The notes under the pieces are model-generated. The model had not been told where the DNA came from. It ran no database searches and was given only the letters and a program-made list of their open reading frames with translations. A stretch of DNA of 64,000 bases. It comes from Bin87 sp965232895 (GTDB lineage: Bacteria > Chloroflexota > Dehalococcoidia > Lucifugimonadales > UBA3495). The stretch lies in contig OZ247430.1 in the NCBI GenBank assembly GCA_965232895.1, positions 3,534,001 to 3,598,000 of the forward strand. The letters are read 5' to 3'. Shown one piece after another: positions 8,437 through 17,307 of this stretch. Position numbers and translations under genes: made by a program. Position 1 is the stretch's first letter, and every line of letters begins with the position of its first letter.

Positions 8437-8679
8437 GATTACCCTCCATAATTCGATGGCTGAAATGGCAAACCAATTCTAGCATAACGCGTGCTCAGCT
8501 TACGTGTGGATGAGGCGCTCCGAGCGGCATTATTCGACGGGTCGCCGACAGGCATTCGTCGGGCTCGCATCGCGGCTGGCGTCGCATGCTGGTTTGTTGC
8601 CGCCGATGCGTTAGAATACACGCCATCCGTTCACATCCCGTCACGGTCGCCCTACGCGGGCTCCACAGGCAGTATCGCC

Positions 8680-10764
8680 ATGACTGAACCCATCGGCCCA
8701 GACCTCTTCAGGCGCTTGAAAACCGTCGGAGATCCGACGGTCTCCCCCGATGGGAGCCGGTGCGCATACGTGCTCTCATGGATCGACCGGGAGAGCTCTG
8801 AGCCCCGGGCGCGCATCTACCAGGTCGGGCTGGACGCCGGAGGAACCGATGGGACTCCTCGCCCGTTCACCCAGGGTAACAACGACGGCCACCCTCGCTT
8901 CTCTCCCAACGGCGCATCCCTGGCGTTCCTGAGAGCCGGCGCCAGCGACGGCGATTCCGGCCGGCAGGTCTGGTTGATGCCGGCCGCCGGCGGCGAAGCG
9001 GCTCAGCTCACCAACCTGGATGCCGGCGTCAGGGAGTTCGCCTGGTCCCCGGATTCCGCTCGGCTGGTGGTGGTTTCCGATGTGGAACCAGCGGACGCTG
9101 CTGGAGACCCGGACCAGCCCGCTGCCAGAGAAGTGCGCCGCATCCGTTACCGGCATGACGCCATCGGCTGGCGCGGCGACAGCCATTTTCATCTTTTCCT
9201 CGTGGATGCGGCCACCGGATCATCACAAAAGTTTACCTCCGGGGATTGGGACGACATGGCCCCCGCGTGGTCACCGGATGGTCGTCGCATCGCCTTCATA
9301 TCCGGGCGTTCCAGCAACCGCGACGTCACTGCTACCAACGAAATCTACGTGCTGGACGTCCCCGATGTGGCTGTCTCCGATGTGGCTGTCTCCGAGGAAG
9401 AGCCTCCGGAACCTGAACTGTGGTCCCACGGCCTCAGTGACGTTGCCGCCGTTTCCTGGTCGCCCGACAGCGACCGCCTCCTCGCCGCTGGCGGAATCGG
9501 CGACGGGCTCATGGTGCTGTGGCAGGCCTATCTGTACGTGCTGGAGCCGGGCCGCCCGCCGCATCAATTGACCGACGACAGCCTGCGGCCCTGCCTCGGC
9601 TATCCGGGCATATATCCTCCCCTGGATCTGCGATGGCTGCCGGGAGACGGGGATGGCGGCAGGATTGTCTTTCTGGGAGATTCCCAGGGGGAAACCAGAC
9701 TCTACGAGATCCCGGTGGGCTCAGGCGGGGTTTCCGTTCCAACCGCGATGACCGATGGCGGCGAGCTCCTATCGGGATTCGCCATGGACGCCAGGGCGCG
9801 TCGACTCGTGGTCACCGGATCCGACCCGGCGAATCCGTCGGACGCCTATGTGATCGACCGCACTTCCAGGACGGAAGGGAGAGGTCGCGGGCGACTTACG
9901 GCTCACAACGACAGCTGGCTGGCCGAGCACGCTTCCGCTCCCATGGAGAAGTTCCTGCTCGAGCGGGAGGATTGGGATATCGAGTGCCGCCTGTACCATC
10001 CGCCCGGATTTGACCCCACCCAACGCTACCCGTTGGTGCTCGAAATTCACGGAGGCCCCAACGGAGCGTTTTACGACTCGTTCGTTCCGTGGCACCAGGT
10101 GTTGGCTGGCGCCGGCTACCTGACCCTGGCGGTGAACCCCCGCGGCTCATCCACCTACGGAGAGGAGTTCGTCAACGCGGTTCTGGGCGACTGGGGCGGC
10201 GACGACTACCACGATCTCATGGCCGCAGTGGATCTGGTGTGCCAGCGCGACTATGTCGACACCGACCGCCTGGGCGTTCACGGGTACAGCTACGGCGGGT
10301 ACATGACCACCTGGATGATCGGGCACACCGACCGCTTCCGCGCAGCGGTGGCCGGCGCCCCGTGCATCGACCTGTGGACCATGTACGGCACCTCGGACAT
10401 CGCCACCAGCTTCGGCGAAACGCAGTGGGCCATCCGCCTTGCCGGGGGTATGCCCGTCAGCCGACCGCTGGCCAACGAGCTGTCCGAAGGTGTGGACACC
10501 CTGGCCTTCCGGCTGCTCCAGCGGTCGCCCATCAAGTTCGCGCCCCAGGTCGAAACCCCGGTGCTGCTGCTTCACGGCGAATCCGACGCGCGGTGTCCGA
10601 TAGGGCAAAGCGAGCAGTATTTCCAGGTGTTGAAGCGGCTGGACAAGGAGGTGGAAATGGCCCGCTTTCCCGGCTGTGGCCACGGTTTCCTCCGCACGGG
10701 ACACGTAGCCTTGCGTCAGGCATATCTGGAGCGCATGCTGGGCTGGTTCCAGCGGTGGCTCTGA
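8680..10764 (+). CDS. S9 family (prolyl oligopeptidase-type) serine peptidase
   Basis: A 694-residue acylaminoacyl-peptidase/dipeptidyl-peptidase-like enzyme. The N-terminal half carries TolB/WD40-like beta-propeller repeats (for example TVSPDGSRCAYVLSW, FSPNGASLAFL, WSPDGRRIAFIS). The C-terminal alpha/beta hydrolase domain has the nucleophile in GYSYGGY (Ser537), Asp636 in GESDARCP and His668 in GCGHGF. The start at 8680 (MTEPIGPDLF) is chosen because homologues begin near this point; the frame is open further upstream but without a good signal. No signal peptide is seen, so it probably degrades peptides in the cytoplasm. It is transcribed away from metG. Confidence 0.93.
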   Translation: MTEPIGPDLFRRLKTVGDPTVSPDGSRCAYVLSWIDRESSEPRARIYQVGLDAGGTDGTPRPFTQGNNDGHPRFSPNGASLAFLRAGASDGDSGRQVWLMPAAGGEAAQLTNLDAGVREFAWSPDSARLVVVSDVEPADAAGDPDQPAAREVRRIRYRHDAIGWRGDSHFHLFLVDAATGSSQKFTSGDWDDMAPAWSPDGRRIAFISGRSSNRDVTATNEIYVLDVPDVAVSDVAVSEEEPPEPELWSHGLSDVAAVSWSPDSDRLLAAGGIGDGLMVLWQAYLYVLEPGRPPHQLTDDSLRPCLGYPGIYPPLDLRWLPGDGDGGRIVFLGDSQGETRLYEIPVGSGGVSVPTAMTDGGELLSGFAMDARARRLVVTGSDPANPSDAYVIDRTSRTEGRGRGRLTAHNDSWLAEHASAPMEKFLLEREDWDIECRLYHPPGFDPTQRYPLVLEIHGGPNGAFYDSFVPWHQVLAGAGYLTLAVNPRGSSTYGEEFVNAVLGDWGGDDYHDLMAAVDLVCQRDYVDTDRLGVHGYSYGGYMTTWMIGHTDRFRAAVAGAPCIDLWTMYGTSDIATSFGETQWAIRLAGGMPVSRPLANELSEGVDTLAFRLLQRSPIKFAPQVETPVLLLHGESDARCPIGQSEQYFQVLKRLDKEVEMARFPGCGHGFLRTGHVALRQAYLERMLGWFQRWL

Positions 10765-10860
10765 TCGACCCGCCCGCCGGCAGTTAGACGACGCCTCGCG
10801 CCGACGTCTCGCAGCCCTTGAGCCCCACCAATTGGCCCGCCCCAATGAGAGGATGCAGCC

Positions 10861-11055
10861 ATGCCTGACCCGGACCTGAGCGTTGAACAAGTACAGAAGA
10901 TGGCCGAGCTTGTTGGCGTCCCCATCGATGACGTCGACCTGCCCGAAGTTGCCAACCGGTTCGCCAGCCTGATGCAGGAACTCGACCGCCTGCGCGACCT
11001 TGACTTGGAAGGCATCGAACCCGTCACCATATTTCCCGATGCGGACGCGCAATGA
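10861..11055 (+). CDS. GatC/AtzG-like small amidase subunit
   Basis: A 64-residue protein resembling GatC and AtzG, small helical subunits that wrap around an amidase-signature enzyme. The sequence starts LSVEQVQKMAELVGVPI, then PEVANRFASLMQELDRL and a short PVTIFPDAD tail that resembles the extended C-terminal segment of the family. A good AGAGGA site precedes the ATG. Its natural partner is the amidase at 11824-13263, but two toxin-antitoxin-type genes lie between them. I infer an AtzG-AtzE-like or Glu-tRNA amidotransferase-like complex; there is no GatB in the window, so AtzG/AtzE is the better guess. Confidence 0.75.
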   Translation: MPDPDLSVEQVQKMAELVGVPIDDVDLPEVANRFASLMQELDRLRDLDLEGIEPVTIFPDADAQ

Positions 11056-11091
11056 CCTGCTCGGCCTGGTCCGCGTTATGGAGAGCGTCTT

Positions 11092-11514
11092 ATGCCGCTG
11101 AATTTGGCTGGTTTCCGCGGCGCAATCGTCAGTCTCGCGGCGGTCATTGAACGCAGCGAGGACCGGACTGCCATGGACAGTTTGGATCCTATCCTCCGCG
11201 TGGCGGTCCGAGCCGGAGCCATCAAGCATTTCGAATTCACTTACGAGTTGTCCTGGCTATCGATCAAAAAATGGCTTGAAGCCAACGTGAGCCCGACAAC
11301 CGGGGATGGTGTGACGAGGCGGGAACTCTTCCGGCTGGCGGCGGAGAGCCGTTTGATAGTCGACGTCGACCGATGGATGCGCTATCACCAGGCACGCAAC
11401 CGCACCTCCCACACTTATAGAGAGACTATGGCCAACGAAGTTTATGACGTAATACCGGAATTTCTGGCCGATGCCCGATTGCTACTGGCAAGATTGGAGG
11501 CCAACAATGATTGA
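11092..11514 (+). CDS. HEPN toxin-like protein (HI0074 family, nucleotidyltransferase partner)
   Basis: A 140-residue helical protein of the HI0074 / nucleotidyltransferase substrate-binding family, the HEPN half of HEPN-MNT (type VII) toxin-antitoxin modules. The conserved HFEFTYELSWLSIKKWL helix and the RNRTSH motif (Arg102 to His107, matching RX4H of HEPN RNases) are present. In studied modules the HEPN protein cleaves or blocks RNA function and is neutralised by AMPylation by the MNT partner. The next gene is that partner, overlapping by 8 bp. GGAGAG precedes the ATG. The pair sits inside an amidase operon. Confidence 0.85.
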   Translation: MPLNLAGFRGAIVSLAAVIERSEDRTAMDSLDPILRVAVRAGAIKHFEFTYELSWLSIKKWLEANVSPTTGDGVTRRELFRLAAESRLIVDVDRWMRYHQARNRTSHTYRETMANEVYDVIPEFLADARLLLARLEANND

Positions 11515-11827
11515 TGCCGCCCCGCACCAACTGGCAGAAATCAAGACTATCTTACACCAGCACGTACCCGGATCTGAGGTGCGTGCCTACGGCTCCCGGG
11601 TGACCGGAAAAACTAAACCGTGGTCAGACCTGGATCTGGCAGTGGTCGGCCCTTCCCCTATGGGTTGGCAGAATGTGGAGTTACTGATCGAAGCCTTCCA
11701 GGAGTCCACCCTGCCTTTCCGCGTTGACGTCCTGGACTGGCACGACGTATCCCCCGCGTTCCAGGCGATAATCGCTGAACATTACGCCGTCATACAGGCG
11801 GGCCAAACCGCCGGAGTTTCACAATGA
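11507..11827 (+). CDS. MNT-domain nucleotidyltransferase antitoxin
   Basis: A 106-residue minimal nucleotidyltransferase. The motif GSRVTGKTKPWSDLDLAV (Gly29 onward) gives the GS-x-SDLDL active site, with Asp41 and Asp43 as metal ligands. In HEPN-MNT systems this protein AMPylates the toxin. The ATG at 11507, with GGAGG upstream, overlaps the end of the HEPN gene by 8 bp. Its own stop overlaps the amidase start by 4 bp (ATGA), so all three reading frames are probably translated in series. A housekeeping role is less likely given the HEPN partner. Confidence 0.87.
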   Translation: MIDAAPHQLAEIKTILHQHVPGSEVRAYGSRVTGKTKPWSDLDLAVVGPSPMGWQNVELLIEAFQESTLPFRVDVLDWHDVSPAFQAIIAEHYAVIQAGQTAGVSQ

Positions 11828-13263
11828 CCTCTGCCCAATTGCTCGACGACATCGTCTTTCTCTCCGCCGAGGCTACGTCGGCCGCCATCCGCAACGGAGA
11901 CTTCACCGCCACCGACGCGGTCAACGCCTACCTGCGCCGCATCGACGCCATCGATGGCGACATCAAGTCCTACATCACCGTGTGCCGCGAAGAGGCTTTG
12001 GGCGCCGCCGCCGATGCGGATGAAGCGTTGCGTCGCGGGGATGCCTCCACCATCAGGGGCGCATTGTTCGGTGTGCCCATGGCCATCAAGGACCAGTTCA
12101 ACACCGCGGGCATCCTCACCAGCAACGGCTCCCGGGCCTATGCGGAAAATGTACCGACCGAAGATGCCACGGTGGTGACCCGTCTCAAGTCAGCCGGCGC
12201 CATCCTGCTGGGCAAGCTGAACCTCAGCGAGCTGGCCATGGGCGGCACCGCGGACCCGCCGTACGGCACGCCCCACAACCCGTGGCGTCACGGACACACG
12301 CCCGGCGAGTCCAGCAGCGGATCCGGCGCGGCCCTGGCGGGGCACCTCTGTGCCGCGTCCGTCGGCGAGGACACCGGTGGCAGCGGACGCGGCCCGGCGT
12401 CGTACTGCAACGCGGTGGGATTGCGACCGACGTTCACCCGCATCAGCCGGCACGGCATCACGCCCATGTGCTGGTTCATGGACGCCGCATCGCCGATGAC
12501 CAAGACCGTCGAGGACTGCGCGCTGGTTCTGGGCGCCGTCGCCGGCTATGACCCCATGGACCCCACGACGAGTCGCCGGCCCGTGCCCGATTATCGCGGC
12601 ATGCTCGACGGCGACATCCTCGGCATGAAGGTTGGCCGGATGACGGAGTTGTGCGACGCGCCCGACATGCACCCGGACGTGCGGCGCGCCACCCACGCCG
12701 TGCTGGACACCCTCGCCGCCTTGGGCGCGGAGGTGGTGGACGTTTCCCTTCCGCTCACCGAAATCGCCGGCGCCATCTTCGTGGGTATCGCCGATACCGA
12801 GGGAGCCGGCGCCCGTGACGGGCTGATGCGACGTTCCCCGGAGCTGCTGGACCGGGCTTCGCGCACTCGCCTGCAGAGCGCCTCTTTGGTGCCGGCCAAG
12901 GTGCAGAATCGCGCTATGAAAGCCCGTGTCCTGCTGAGACGCCAATTCGAGGAGGCTTTCCGGCGAGTGGACGTCCTGGTGTCGCCCACCGCTCCGTACC
13001 CGGCGCCCCGGCACGACGCTCTGACTGCGCCCTTCGAGTCGGCCGACGACGTCCGCCAGCGGTTCTTCTTCCGCCGCTCGTACACCGGTTGCTATCCGTT
13101 GGCCGGTATGCCCGCCGTGTCGATCCCGGGAGGGTTCACCGAAGATGGCCTTCCCATCGGGGTTCAGCTGGGCGGTGACTCCTTTGCGGAAGGAGCCATA
13201 CTCAGAGCCGCCTACGCCTACCAGCAGGCCACCGACTGGCACACCCGGCGCGCGCCGGTCTAG
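11824..13263 (+). CDS. Amidase (amidase-signature family)
   Basis: A 479-residue amidase-signature enzyme that hydrolyses or transfers amide nitrogen by a Ser-cisSer-Lys triad. Visible are the catalytic Lys in GVPMAIKDQF (about residue 87), the cis-Ser in GESSSGSGAALAG (about 165) and the nucleophile Ser in EDTGGSGRGPAS (about 190), followed by CNAVGLRPTFTRIS. Family members range from GatA to AtzE and aryl amidases. Its ATG overlaps the stop of the MNT gene, and a GatC/AtzG-like gene lies two genes upstream, so an AtzE-like two-subunit hydrolase is a reasonable inference. The substrate is unknown. Confidence 0.92.
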   Translation: MTSAQLLDDIVFLSAEATSAAIRNGDFTATDAVNAYLRRIDAIDGDIKSYITVCREEALGAAADADEALRRGDASTIRGALFGVPMAIKDQFNTAGILTSNGSRAYAENVPTEDATVVTRLKSAGAILLGKLNLSELAMGGTADPPYGTPHNPWRHGHTPGESSSGSGAALAGHLCAASVGEDTGGSGRGPASYCNAVGLRPTFTRISRHGITPMCWFMDAASPMTKTVEDCALVLGAVAGYDPMDPTTSRRPVPDYRGMLDGDILGMKVGRMTELCDAPDMHPDVRRATHAVLDTLAALGAEVVDVSLPLTEIAGAIFVGIADTEGAGARDGLMRRSPELLDRASRTRLQSASLVPAKVQNRAMKARVLLRRQFEEAFRRVDVLVSPTAPYPAPRHDALTAPFESADDVRQRFFFRRSYTGCYPLAGMPAVSIPGGFTEDGLPIGVQLGGDSFAEGAILRAAYAYQQATDWHTRRAPV

Positions 13264-13271
13264 TTGGTTGG

Positions 13272-13290
13272 TGACCCGGTAAGTGGGTCA
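13272..13290. terminator. Short hairpin in a 24-bp convergent gap
   Basis: TGACCC and GGGTCA form a 6-bp stem with a 7-base loop between the amidase stop (13263) and the PIG-L stop (13288-13290). There is no T-tract. It is the only structure in the gap that could serve both converging transcripts. Confidence 0.35.
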
Positions 13291-14019
13291 GGTCCGGAAG
13301 GTTACCCTGCGGAACGCTTCGGCCAGCGTCAGGCCGCTGTAATCCTCGTCGGCATAATCGCTTCCGGTCTGAGCCGCCTCTTTGGCCCGCGCCCTCACGA
13401 AGCCTTCCAGGTCTTCCCTGGAGCGCTGTCGGGCCTGCGTGCGGTGGGCCATTACCGCGTCCATCTTCGCGTCGAAATCGGCGGCTATGTCCACGAAGGT
13501 GTTGGGGTTTTCCGATCCCCAGAACATGATCGCCGCGGTTTTGTGAGGCTCGATCCCTTCGTTGGCGAACAGCTCGCCGAAGTGCAGATGGTCGCGCGCG
13601 TAAGGGAATACCGCGTCCAGAGCCACTTGTCCCGCGATGCGATGGTCCCGGTGCCATTGCATGTTGCGGCGGTAGGGCTCGGTGGTCAGCACGACATCGG
13701 GCTTGACCAGGCGGATCTGGCGGACCAGGTCCCTGCGGAAGTCCGAGGTATCCTCCAGTTCGCCGTCGGTCCTGCCCAGCATCACCACGTTCTTGACGCC
13801 CAGCACGTCCGCGGCGGCCAATTGCTCCCGACCGCGTATGGCCGCCAGTTCGGTTGGGTCGATCTCCGGATCGTCCGTGCCCCTGCTGCCGTCGGTGCAG
13901 AGGACATAATGGACATCAGAGCCGCCGCGCACCCAGCGGGCTATGGTGCCGCCCGCCCACACCTCAGCGTCATCGGGATGCGGAATGACCACCAGGGCGC
14001 GTTCGGGTGTGTTGTCCAT
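13288..14019 (-). CDS. PIG-L family N-acetylglucosaminyl deacetylase
   Basis: A 243-residue zinc-dependent deacetylase of the PIG-L/LmbE family, which removes acetyl groups from GlcNAc-linked small molecules (as in mycothiol, bacillithiol or glycolipid pathways). Zinc and catalytic motifs are visible: IPHPDDAE near residue 13 and HRDHRIAG near 123. It is the last gene of a minus-strand run in which a GT4 glycosyltransferase lies two genes upstream. A GT4 enzyme plus a PIG-L deacetylase is also how MshA and MshB start mycothiol synthesis, but a MshC ligase is not present here, so that assignment is only a possibility. Confidence 0.9.
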   Translation of the reverse strand: MDNTPERALVVIPHPDDAEVWAGGTIARWVRGGSDVHYVLCTDGSRGTDDPEIDPTELAAIRGREQLAAADVLGVKNVVMLGRTDGELEDTSDFRRDLVRQIRLVKPDVVLTTEPYRRNMQWHRDHRIAGQVALDAVFPYARDHLHFGELFANEGIEPHKTAAIMFWGSENPNTFVDIAADFDAKMDAVMAHRTQARQRSREDLEGFVRARAKEAAQTGSDYADEDYSGLTLAEAFRRVTFRT

Positions 14020-14108
14020 GGGATGTAATCCTCCGGTAAAAATTCTGTCGACGGGTCCGTGCCGGGAAATCTGGCGAGCCGTCGCCCGGCCGTTTGCCGC
14101 CCGCCCGG

Positions 14109-14966
14109 CTAATCCTGGATGCCCGTGACCACTGGCGCTGATTCTTGCACGCGAGGCGGCGGGGCGTCCGGCAACGGAGGCGCGTCTTTATCGCAACCCC
14201 ACAGCCAGTGCGGATCAGGTCCGGGGATCTCCGCGCCGTTTAGCGAAACGCGGCCAGTGATGATTTCGCCGGCCAGGATACCGCCCGAGATGATGATGCG
14301 CATGGCTTCGTCTACGGTGATTTCGGTGGGCCTGACCTTACTGGAAGCGGCCACCACCAGGTAGCCGGAAGACGGCACCGGCGTGGTGGGCACGTATATG
14401 GACAGGTGGTCCTCCACGCCGTCCAGCTTGCCCAGGTTCGACGTGATCAGCCCGATCGACCATACACCCAGTCGCGGGAACTCGATCAACACCACTCCCC
14501 GGTAGTCTTGCGCCTGGGTGTCCGACAGGAAATCGATGCCCACACGGGTCGTTTTGTACACCGCGCCGATCACCGGGATCCGACCAATGAGATCATGGAC
14601 CTGGTTGATCAGGAACTTGGCCACGGCCCAGCCGATGAGCAGTCCGACGACGTAGATCACGACCAGCACTGCCGCAACCCCCACCAGGTCGGTCCAGTCG
14701 AACCCGCCCGTCTTGGGAATGTTCAGCCAGCGGACGAATGGCTCCAGCAGCGAAGCCAGCACATCATAGAAGAAATTGAAGATGAAATAGGTCACCAACA
14801 CCGGCAGGAACACCAGCAGGCCGGCGCCCAGGCGGCTCTCCACGTGGCGCAGCGCAGAAGCCAGGGGCCGGCGTCGCCGGCGCGGTTGCTGGCTGACGGA
14901 TCCCGGGAAATTGGGAAAACCGAGGTCGTTGGGGGTCAGTCGGCCGCGACGAGGACGCTGCTGCAT
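14109..14966 (-). CDS. DUF502 family membrane protein
   Basis: A 285-residue DUF502 protein. After an Arg/Pro-rich cytoplasmic leader of about 40 residues come two membrane segments (AGLLVFLPVLVTYFIFNFFY and VGVAAVLVVIYVVGLLIGWAVA), then the conserved IPVIGAVYKTTR segment and a soluble beta-rich domain (VVLIEFPRLGVWSIGLITS, YVPTTPVPSSGYLVV). The tail is Pro-rich. The family has no agreed function; plant members are linked to membrane trafficking or cell-envelope phenotypes. The ATG at 14966 shares its A with the TGA of the glycosyltransferase gene (TGATG), so translation is coupled. Confidence 0.88.
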   Translation of the reverse strand: MQQRPRRGRLTPNDLGFPNFPGSVSQQPRRRRRPLASALRHVESRLGAGLLVFLPVLVTYFIFNFFYDVLASLLEPFVRWLNIPKTGGFDWTDLVGVAAVLVVIYVVGLLIGWAVAKFLINQVHDLIGRIPVIGAVYKTTRVGIDFLSDTQAQDYRGVVLIEFPRLGVWSIGLITSNLGKLDGVEDHLSIYVPTTPVPSSGYLVVAASSKVRPTEITVDEAMRIIISGGILAGEIITGRVSLNGAEIPGPDPHWLWGCDKDAPPLPDAPPPRVQESAPVVTGIQD

Positions 14967-16261
14967 CAGTGAGCCATCTCCGCGCCGCGTCCGGCCGATC
15001 CCAGGCGTTCGTAAAGCTCCAGCAGGCGGCCCGCCACCTGGTCCCAGCTCAGGGTTTCCGCGCGGTTGCGAGCGGCCCGCCCCATGCTGTCCCGCAGGTC
15101 CTCGTTGGCCATGATCATTTCCAGCGACTGGGCAAACGCCTCGGGACAGCGCCACGACTTCAGGTATCCGGTCCGGCCGTGCTGAACGATGGTCGACAGC
15201 CCGCCCACACGGGAAGCTACCACCGGAGTACCGCAGGCCATGCTCTCCAGCGCGGCGAGCCCGAAACTCTCGTAGAACGATGGGACGACGCACACGTCGG
15301 CGGCGGAATAGTAAAGGGCCAGACGGTCCTGGGACACGCGGCCCACGAATTCCACGGTGTCGCCGAGTCGCAGGTCGGCGGACAATTGGTGCAAGCGCTC
15401 CAACTCTCCGCTGCCGTCGGCGTCGGAACCCACAACCAGCACCTGAACGCCCTCTTCGGACTCCAGCGAGGCGGCGGCATGGAGCAGCAGATCAGCGCCC
15501 TTCAGCGGCTCGATGCGACCCACGTACAGCATCACCTTGTGTCCATTCAAACCCAGTTCGCGGCGCGCTGCCGTTCGGCCGATGGGCCGGAAGCGACTCA
15601 AATCGACCCCGCAAGGTATCAGTTCCACCCGGTTGCGGTCAGCTCCGTACAGTCGCACCATCGCGTCCCGCTCGTGCGGGCTGAAGGCCACCACACAGTC
15701 GGCGCCCGCGATGATCCGTTCTTCGGTCTCCTGCCGCACCGGCGGCTCGTGCTCCCCGGAGCGCGATTGCATCTTGATGCGCGACAGGGTATGAAAGGTC
15801 ACCACCTGCGGTGCGCCGGTATCCGCGGCCACGCTGGCGCCGGCCCAGCCGCTCAGCCAATAGTGGGAATGGATGGCCAGGTATCGAAAGTTGTGTCTCT
15901 CTTGGTGTTGCCTGACTCCCGCCACGAAATCGTCCAGGTAGCCGGGCAGATCGCCGAGCGGGGCGCCGGCGGGTCCGGCCGGCACGTGAACGTAGTGAAC
16001 GTTGTCGTTATCGGCCTCGGCTCCGCCACATTGGTAATCGTGCTCGCGCGTGAGCACGTCGACGGCAACTCCCCGGTTCCCCATCGCGCGGGCCAATTCG
16101 CGCACGTGAACGTTCATGCCTCCCGCCTTCCCTTGTCCGGGCGCGGCCAACGGGCAGGTGTGGTAGGAGATCAGTGCGACACGGCGCGGACAATCGGATA
16201 TCAAGGCGAGGCGCTCCTGTTGCCGGAGACAGTCCTCGGCCCGACGCTGGGCCGGCCGCAT
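14966..16261 (-). CDS. GT4 family glycosyltransferase
   Basis: A 431-residue retaining glycosyltransferase with two Rossmann-type domains. The N-terminal part shows YHTCPLAAPGQGKAGGMNVHVRELA, the acceptor-side motif of sucrose-phosphate-synthase/MshA-like enzymes. The C-terminal part has LYVGRIEPLKGADLLLHA, then PSFYESFGLAALESMACGTPVVAS, the nucleotide-sugar site with the E-x7-E motif. The first 28 residues before VALISYHTCP may be an over-extended start. It is packed between the BioF2-like acetyltransferase and DUF502 genes. It probably builds a glycolipid or a sugar-containing thiol; the substrate is unknown. Confidence 0.92.
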   Translation of the reverse strand: MRPAQRRAEDCLRQQERLALISDCPRRVALISYHTCPLAAPGQGKAGGMNVHVRELARAMGNRGVAVDVLTREHDYQCGGAEADNDNVHYVHVPAGPAGAPLGDLPGYLDDFVAGVRQHQERHNFRYLAIHSHYWLSGWAGASVAADTGAPQVVTFHTLSRIKMQSRSGEHEPPVRQETEERIIAGADCVVAFSPHERDAMVRLYGADRNRVELIPCGVDLSRFRPIGRTAARRELGLNGHKVMLYVGRIEPLKGADLLLHAAASLESEEGVQVLVVGSDADGSGELERLHQLSADLRLGDTVEFVGRVSQDRLALYYSAADVCVVPSFYESFGLAALESMACGTPVVASRVGGLSTIVQHGRTGYLKSWRCPEAFAQSLEMIMANEDLRDSMGRAARNRAETLSWDQVAGRLLELYERLGSAGRGAEMAH

Positions 16262-16276
16262 TTCGGCAATATCACG

Positions 16277-17293
16277 CTATTCGCAGTCACCGCCGGTCCA
16301 ACCTTCGCGCTGCAGCGTTATGCGGTAGAGGTGGTGGTCGCGGCCGCCCAACCGGTACTTGTAGGGTTCGTTTCCTCGCAGGAAATCGAAGTATCGGTAG
16401 CCTTGCTCCAGCGCGTCGCGCAGGCACAACGCGTGCAGCAGCAGCCCGACGCTGTAGTAGCGGTAGTCCGGGTCGTGACCGCTGTTGTACAGCATGCGCA
16501 CGCCGTCGTAATCCAGGCACAGCGAGGCCGCCACCGGTTTGTCGTCCATTTCCATCAAAAAGAGCCGGAGCGCTCCCTGGGCCGCCGTGGTCGCGATGAG
16601 CTGCCGGAAAAACTCTTCCCGATCAGCGGTGAGAAACTCGGCCTTCGCCGGATCGCTGCGTCGCATCAGGTCAAGGAACGTGTCGATGCGTTCAACGGCT
16701 TCACTCGCATCCGAAACGCAAAACCAACGCCAGTTTTCGTGGCCCTCCAGTCGTCGCAGCTTGCGGCGCAGTTCGTGCCGGTCTTTCTTGCTCAGGCCCG
16801 CCAGGTAGTCATCCCACGTGGGGGGCAGGTCGAGGCGAGGCGCAACGTCCTCTTCGGCAATGTCCACCGAATATCCGCGGGCTCGCGCCAACTCAGGCAA
16901 CATCGCCAGCGTCGGTGAGTCTTCGCCCACAGAATAAAGGTCGAGCTTCCGGCCGCCGCCCGCGTCGATAGCATCCAGCAGAACCGGGAAAAACGCCGGC
17001 TCGGTACCGCGCGCGATGACGAAGTCATTGTAGTCAAAGGTGTCGCTGTTGCCGACAAAGGAAAAATTGTCGCCGCAGCGCGAAAGCGACGCCAGGGCGG
17101 TGAATTGCCCCGCGGCGTCCGTGAGGTAAAACCCCGCCAGCGAACGGCCATTCTGAAAGGCGCTCCACCACAATTCCTGCCAGGCGGGCGTGATGTACAG
17201 GTTGTTGACTACCGACCGGCCGAGCAGGTCCTGCCATTGCTGTCGGACTTCCTCAAAGGACGTGATCGGGGTTGCTGATGGGACGGTTGTCAT
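16277..17293 (-). CDS. GNAT/BioF2-like (CelD/FemAB-type) acyltransferase
   Basis: A 338-residue protein of the BioF2-like acetyltransferase group (PF13480), distant relatives of FemAB peptidyltransferases that often act in exopolysaccharide or envelope pathways. Typical features are the N-terminal SVVNNLYITPAWQELWWSAF, the central DRHELRRKLRRLE helix near 180-195, the GNAT-like block LRLFLMEMDDKPVAASLCLDYDG and the C-terminal LRDALEQGYRYFDFLRGNEPYK. The start at 17293 (MTTVPSATP) is chosen because the upstream open frame overlaps folE entirely. It lies 14 bp after folE and 15 bp before the glycosyltransferase gene. Confidence 0.85.
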   Translation of the reverse strand: MTTVPSATPITSFEEVRQQWQDLLGRSVVNNLYITPAWQELWWSAFQNGRSLAGFYLTDAAGQFTALASLSRCGDNFSFVGNSDTFDYNDFVIARGTEPAFFPVLLDAIDAGGGRKLDLYSVGEDSPTLAMLPELARARGYSVDIAEEDVAPRLDLPPTWDDYLAGLSKKDRHELRRKLRRLEGHENWRWFCVSDASEAVERIDTFLDLMRRSDPAKAEFLTADREEFFRQLIATTAAQGALRLFLMEMDDKPVAASLCLDYDGVRMLYNSGHDPDYRYYSVGLLLHALCLRDALEQGYRYFDFLRGNEPYKYRLGGRDHHLYRITLQREGWTGGDCE

Positions 17294-17307
17294 GTCAGGC
17301 GCACCGG

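Noticed and set aside
8491..8679. A 63-residue N-terminal extension of the S9 peptidase
   Set aside because: Composition is not like a signal peptide, and the propeller domain starts right after the ATG at 8680.
14969..16918. A 649-residue plus-strand open frame opposite the glycosyltransferase and acyltransferase genes
   Set aside because: The minus strand carries clear family motifs throughout; the long opposite frame is a by-product of high GC third positions.
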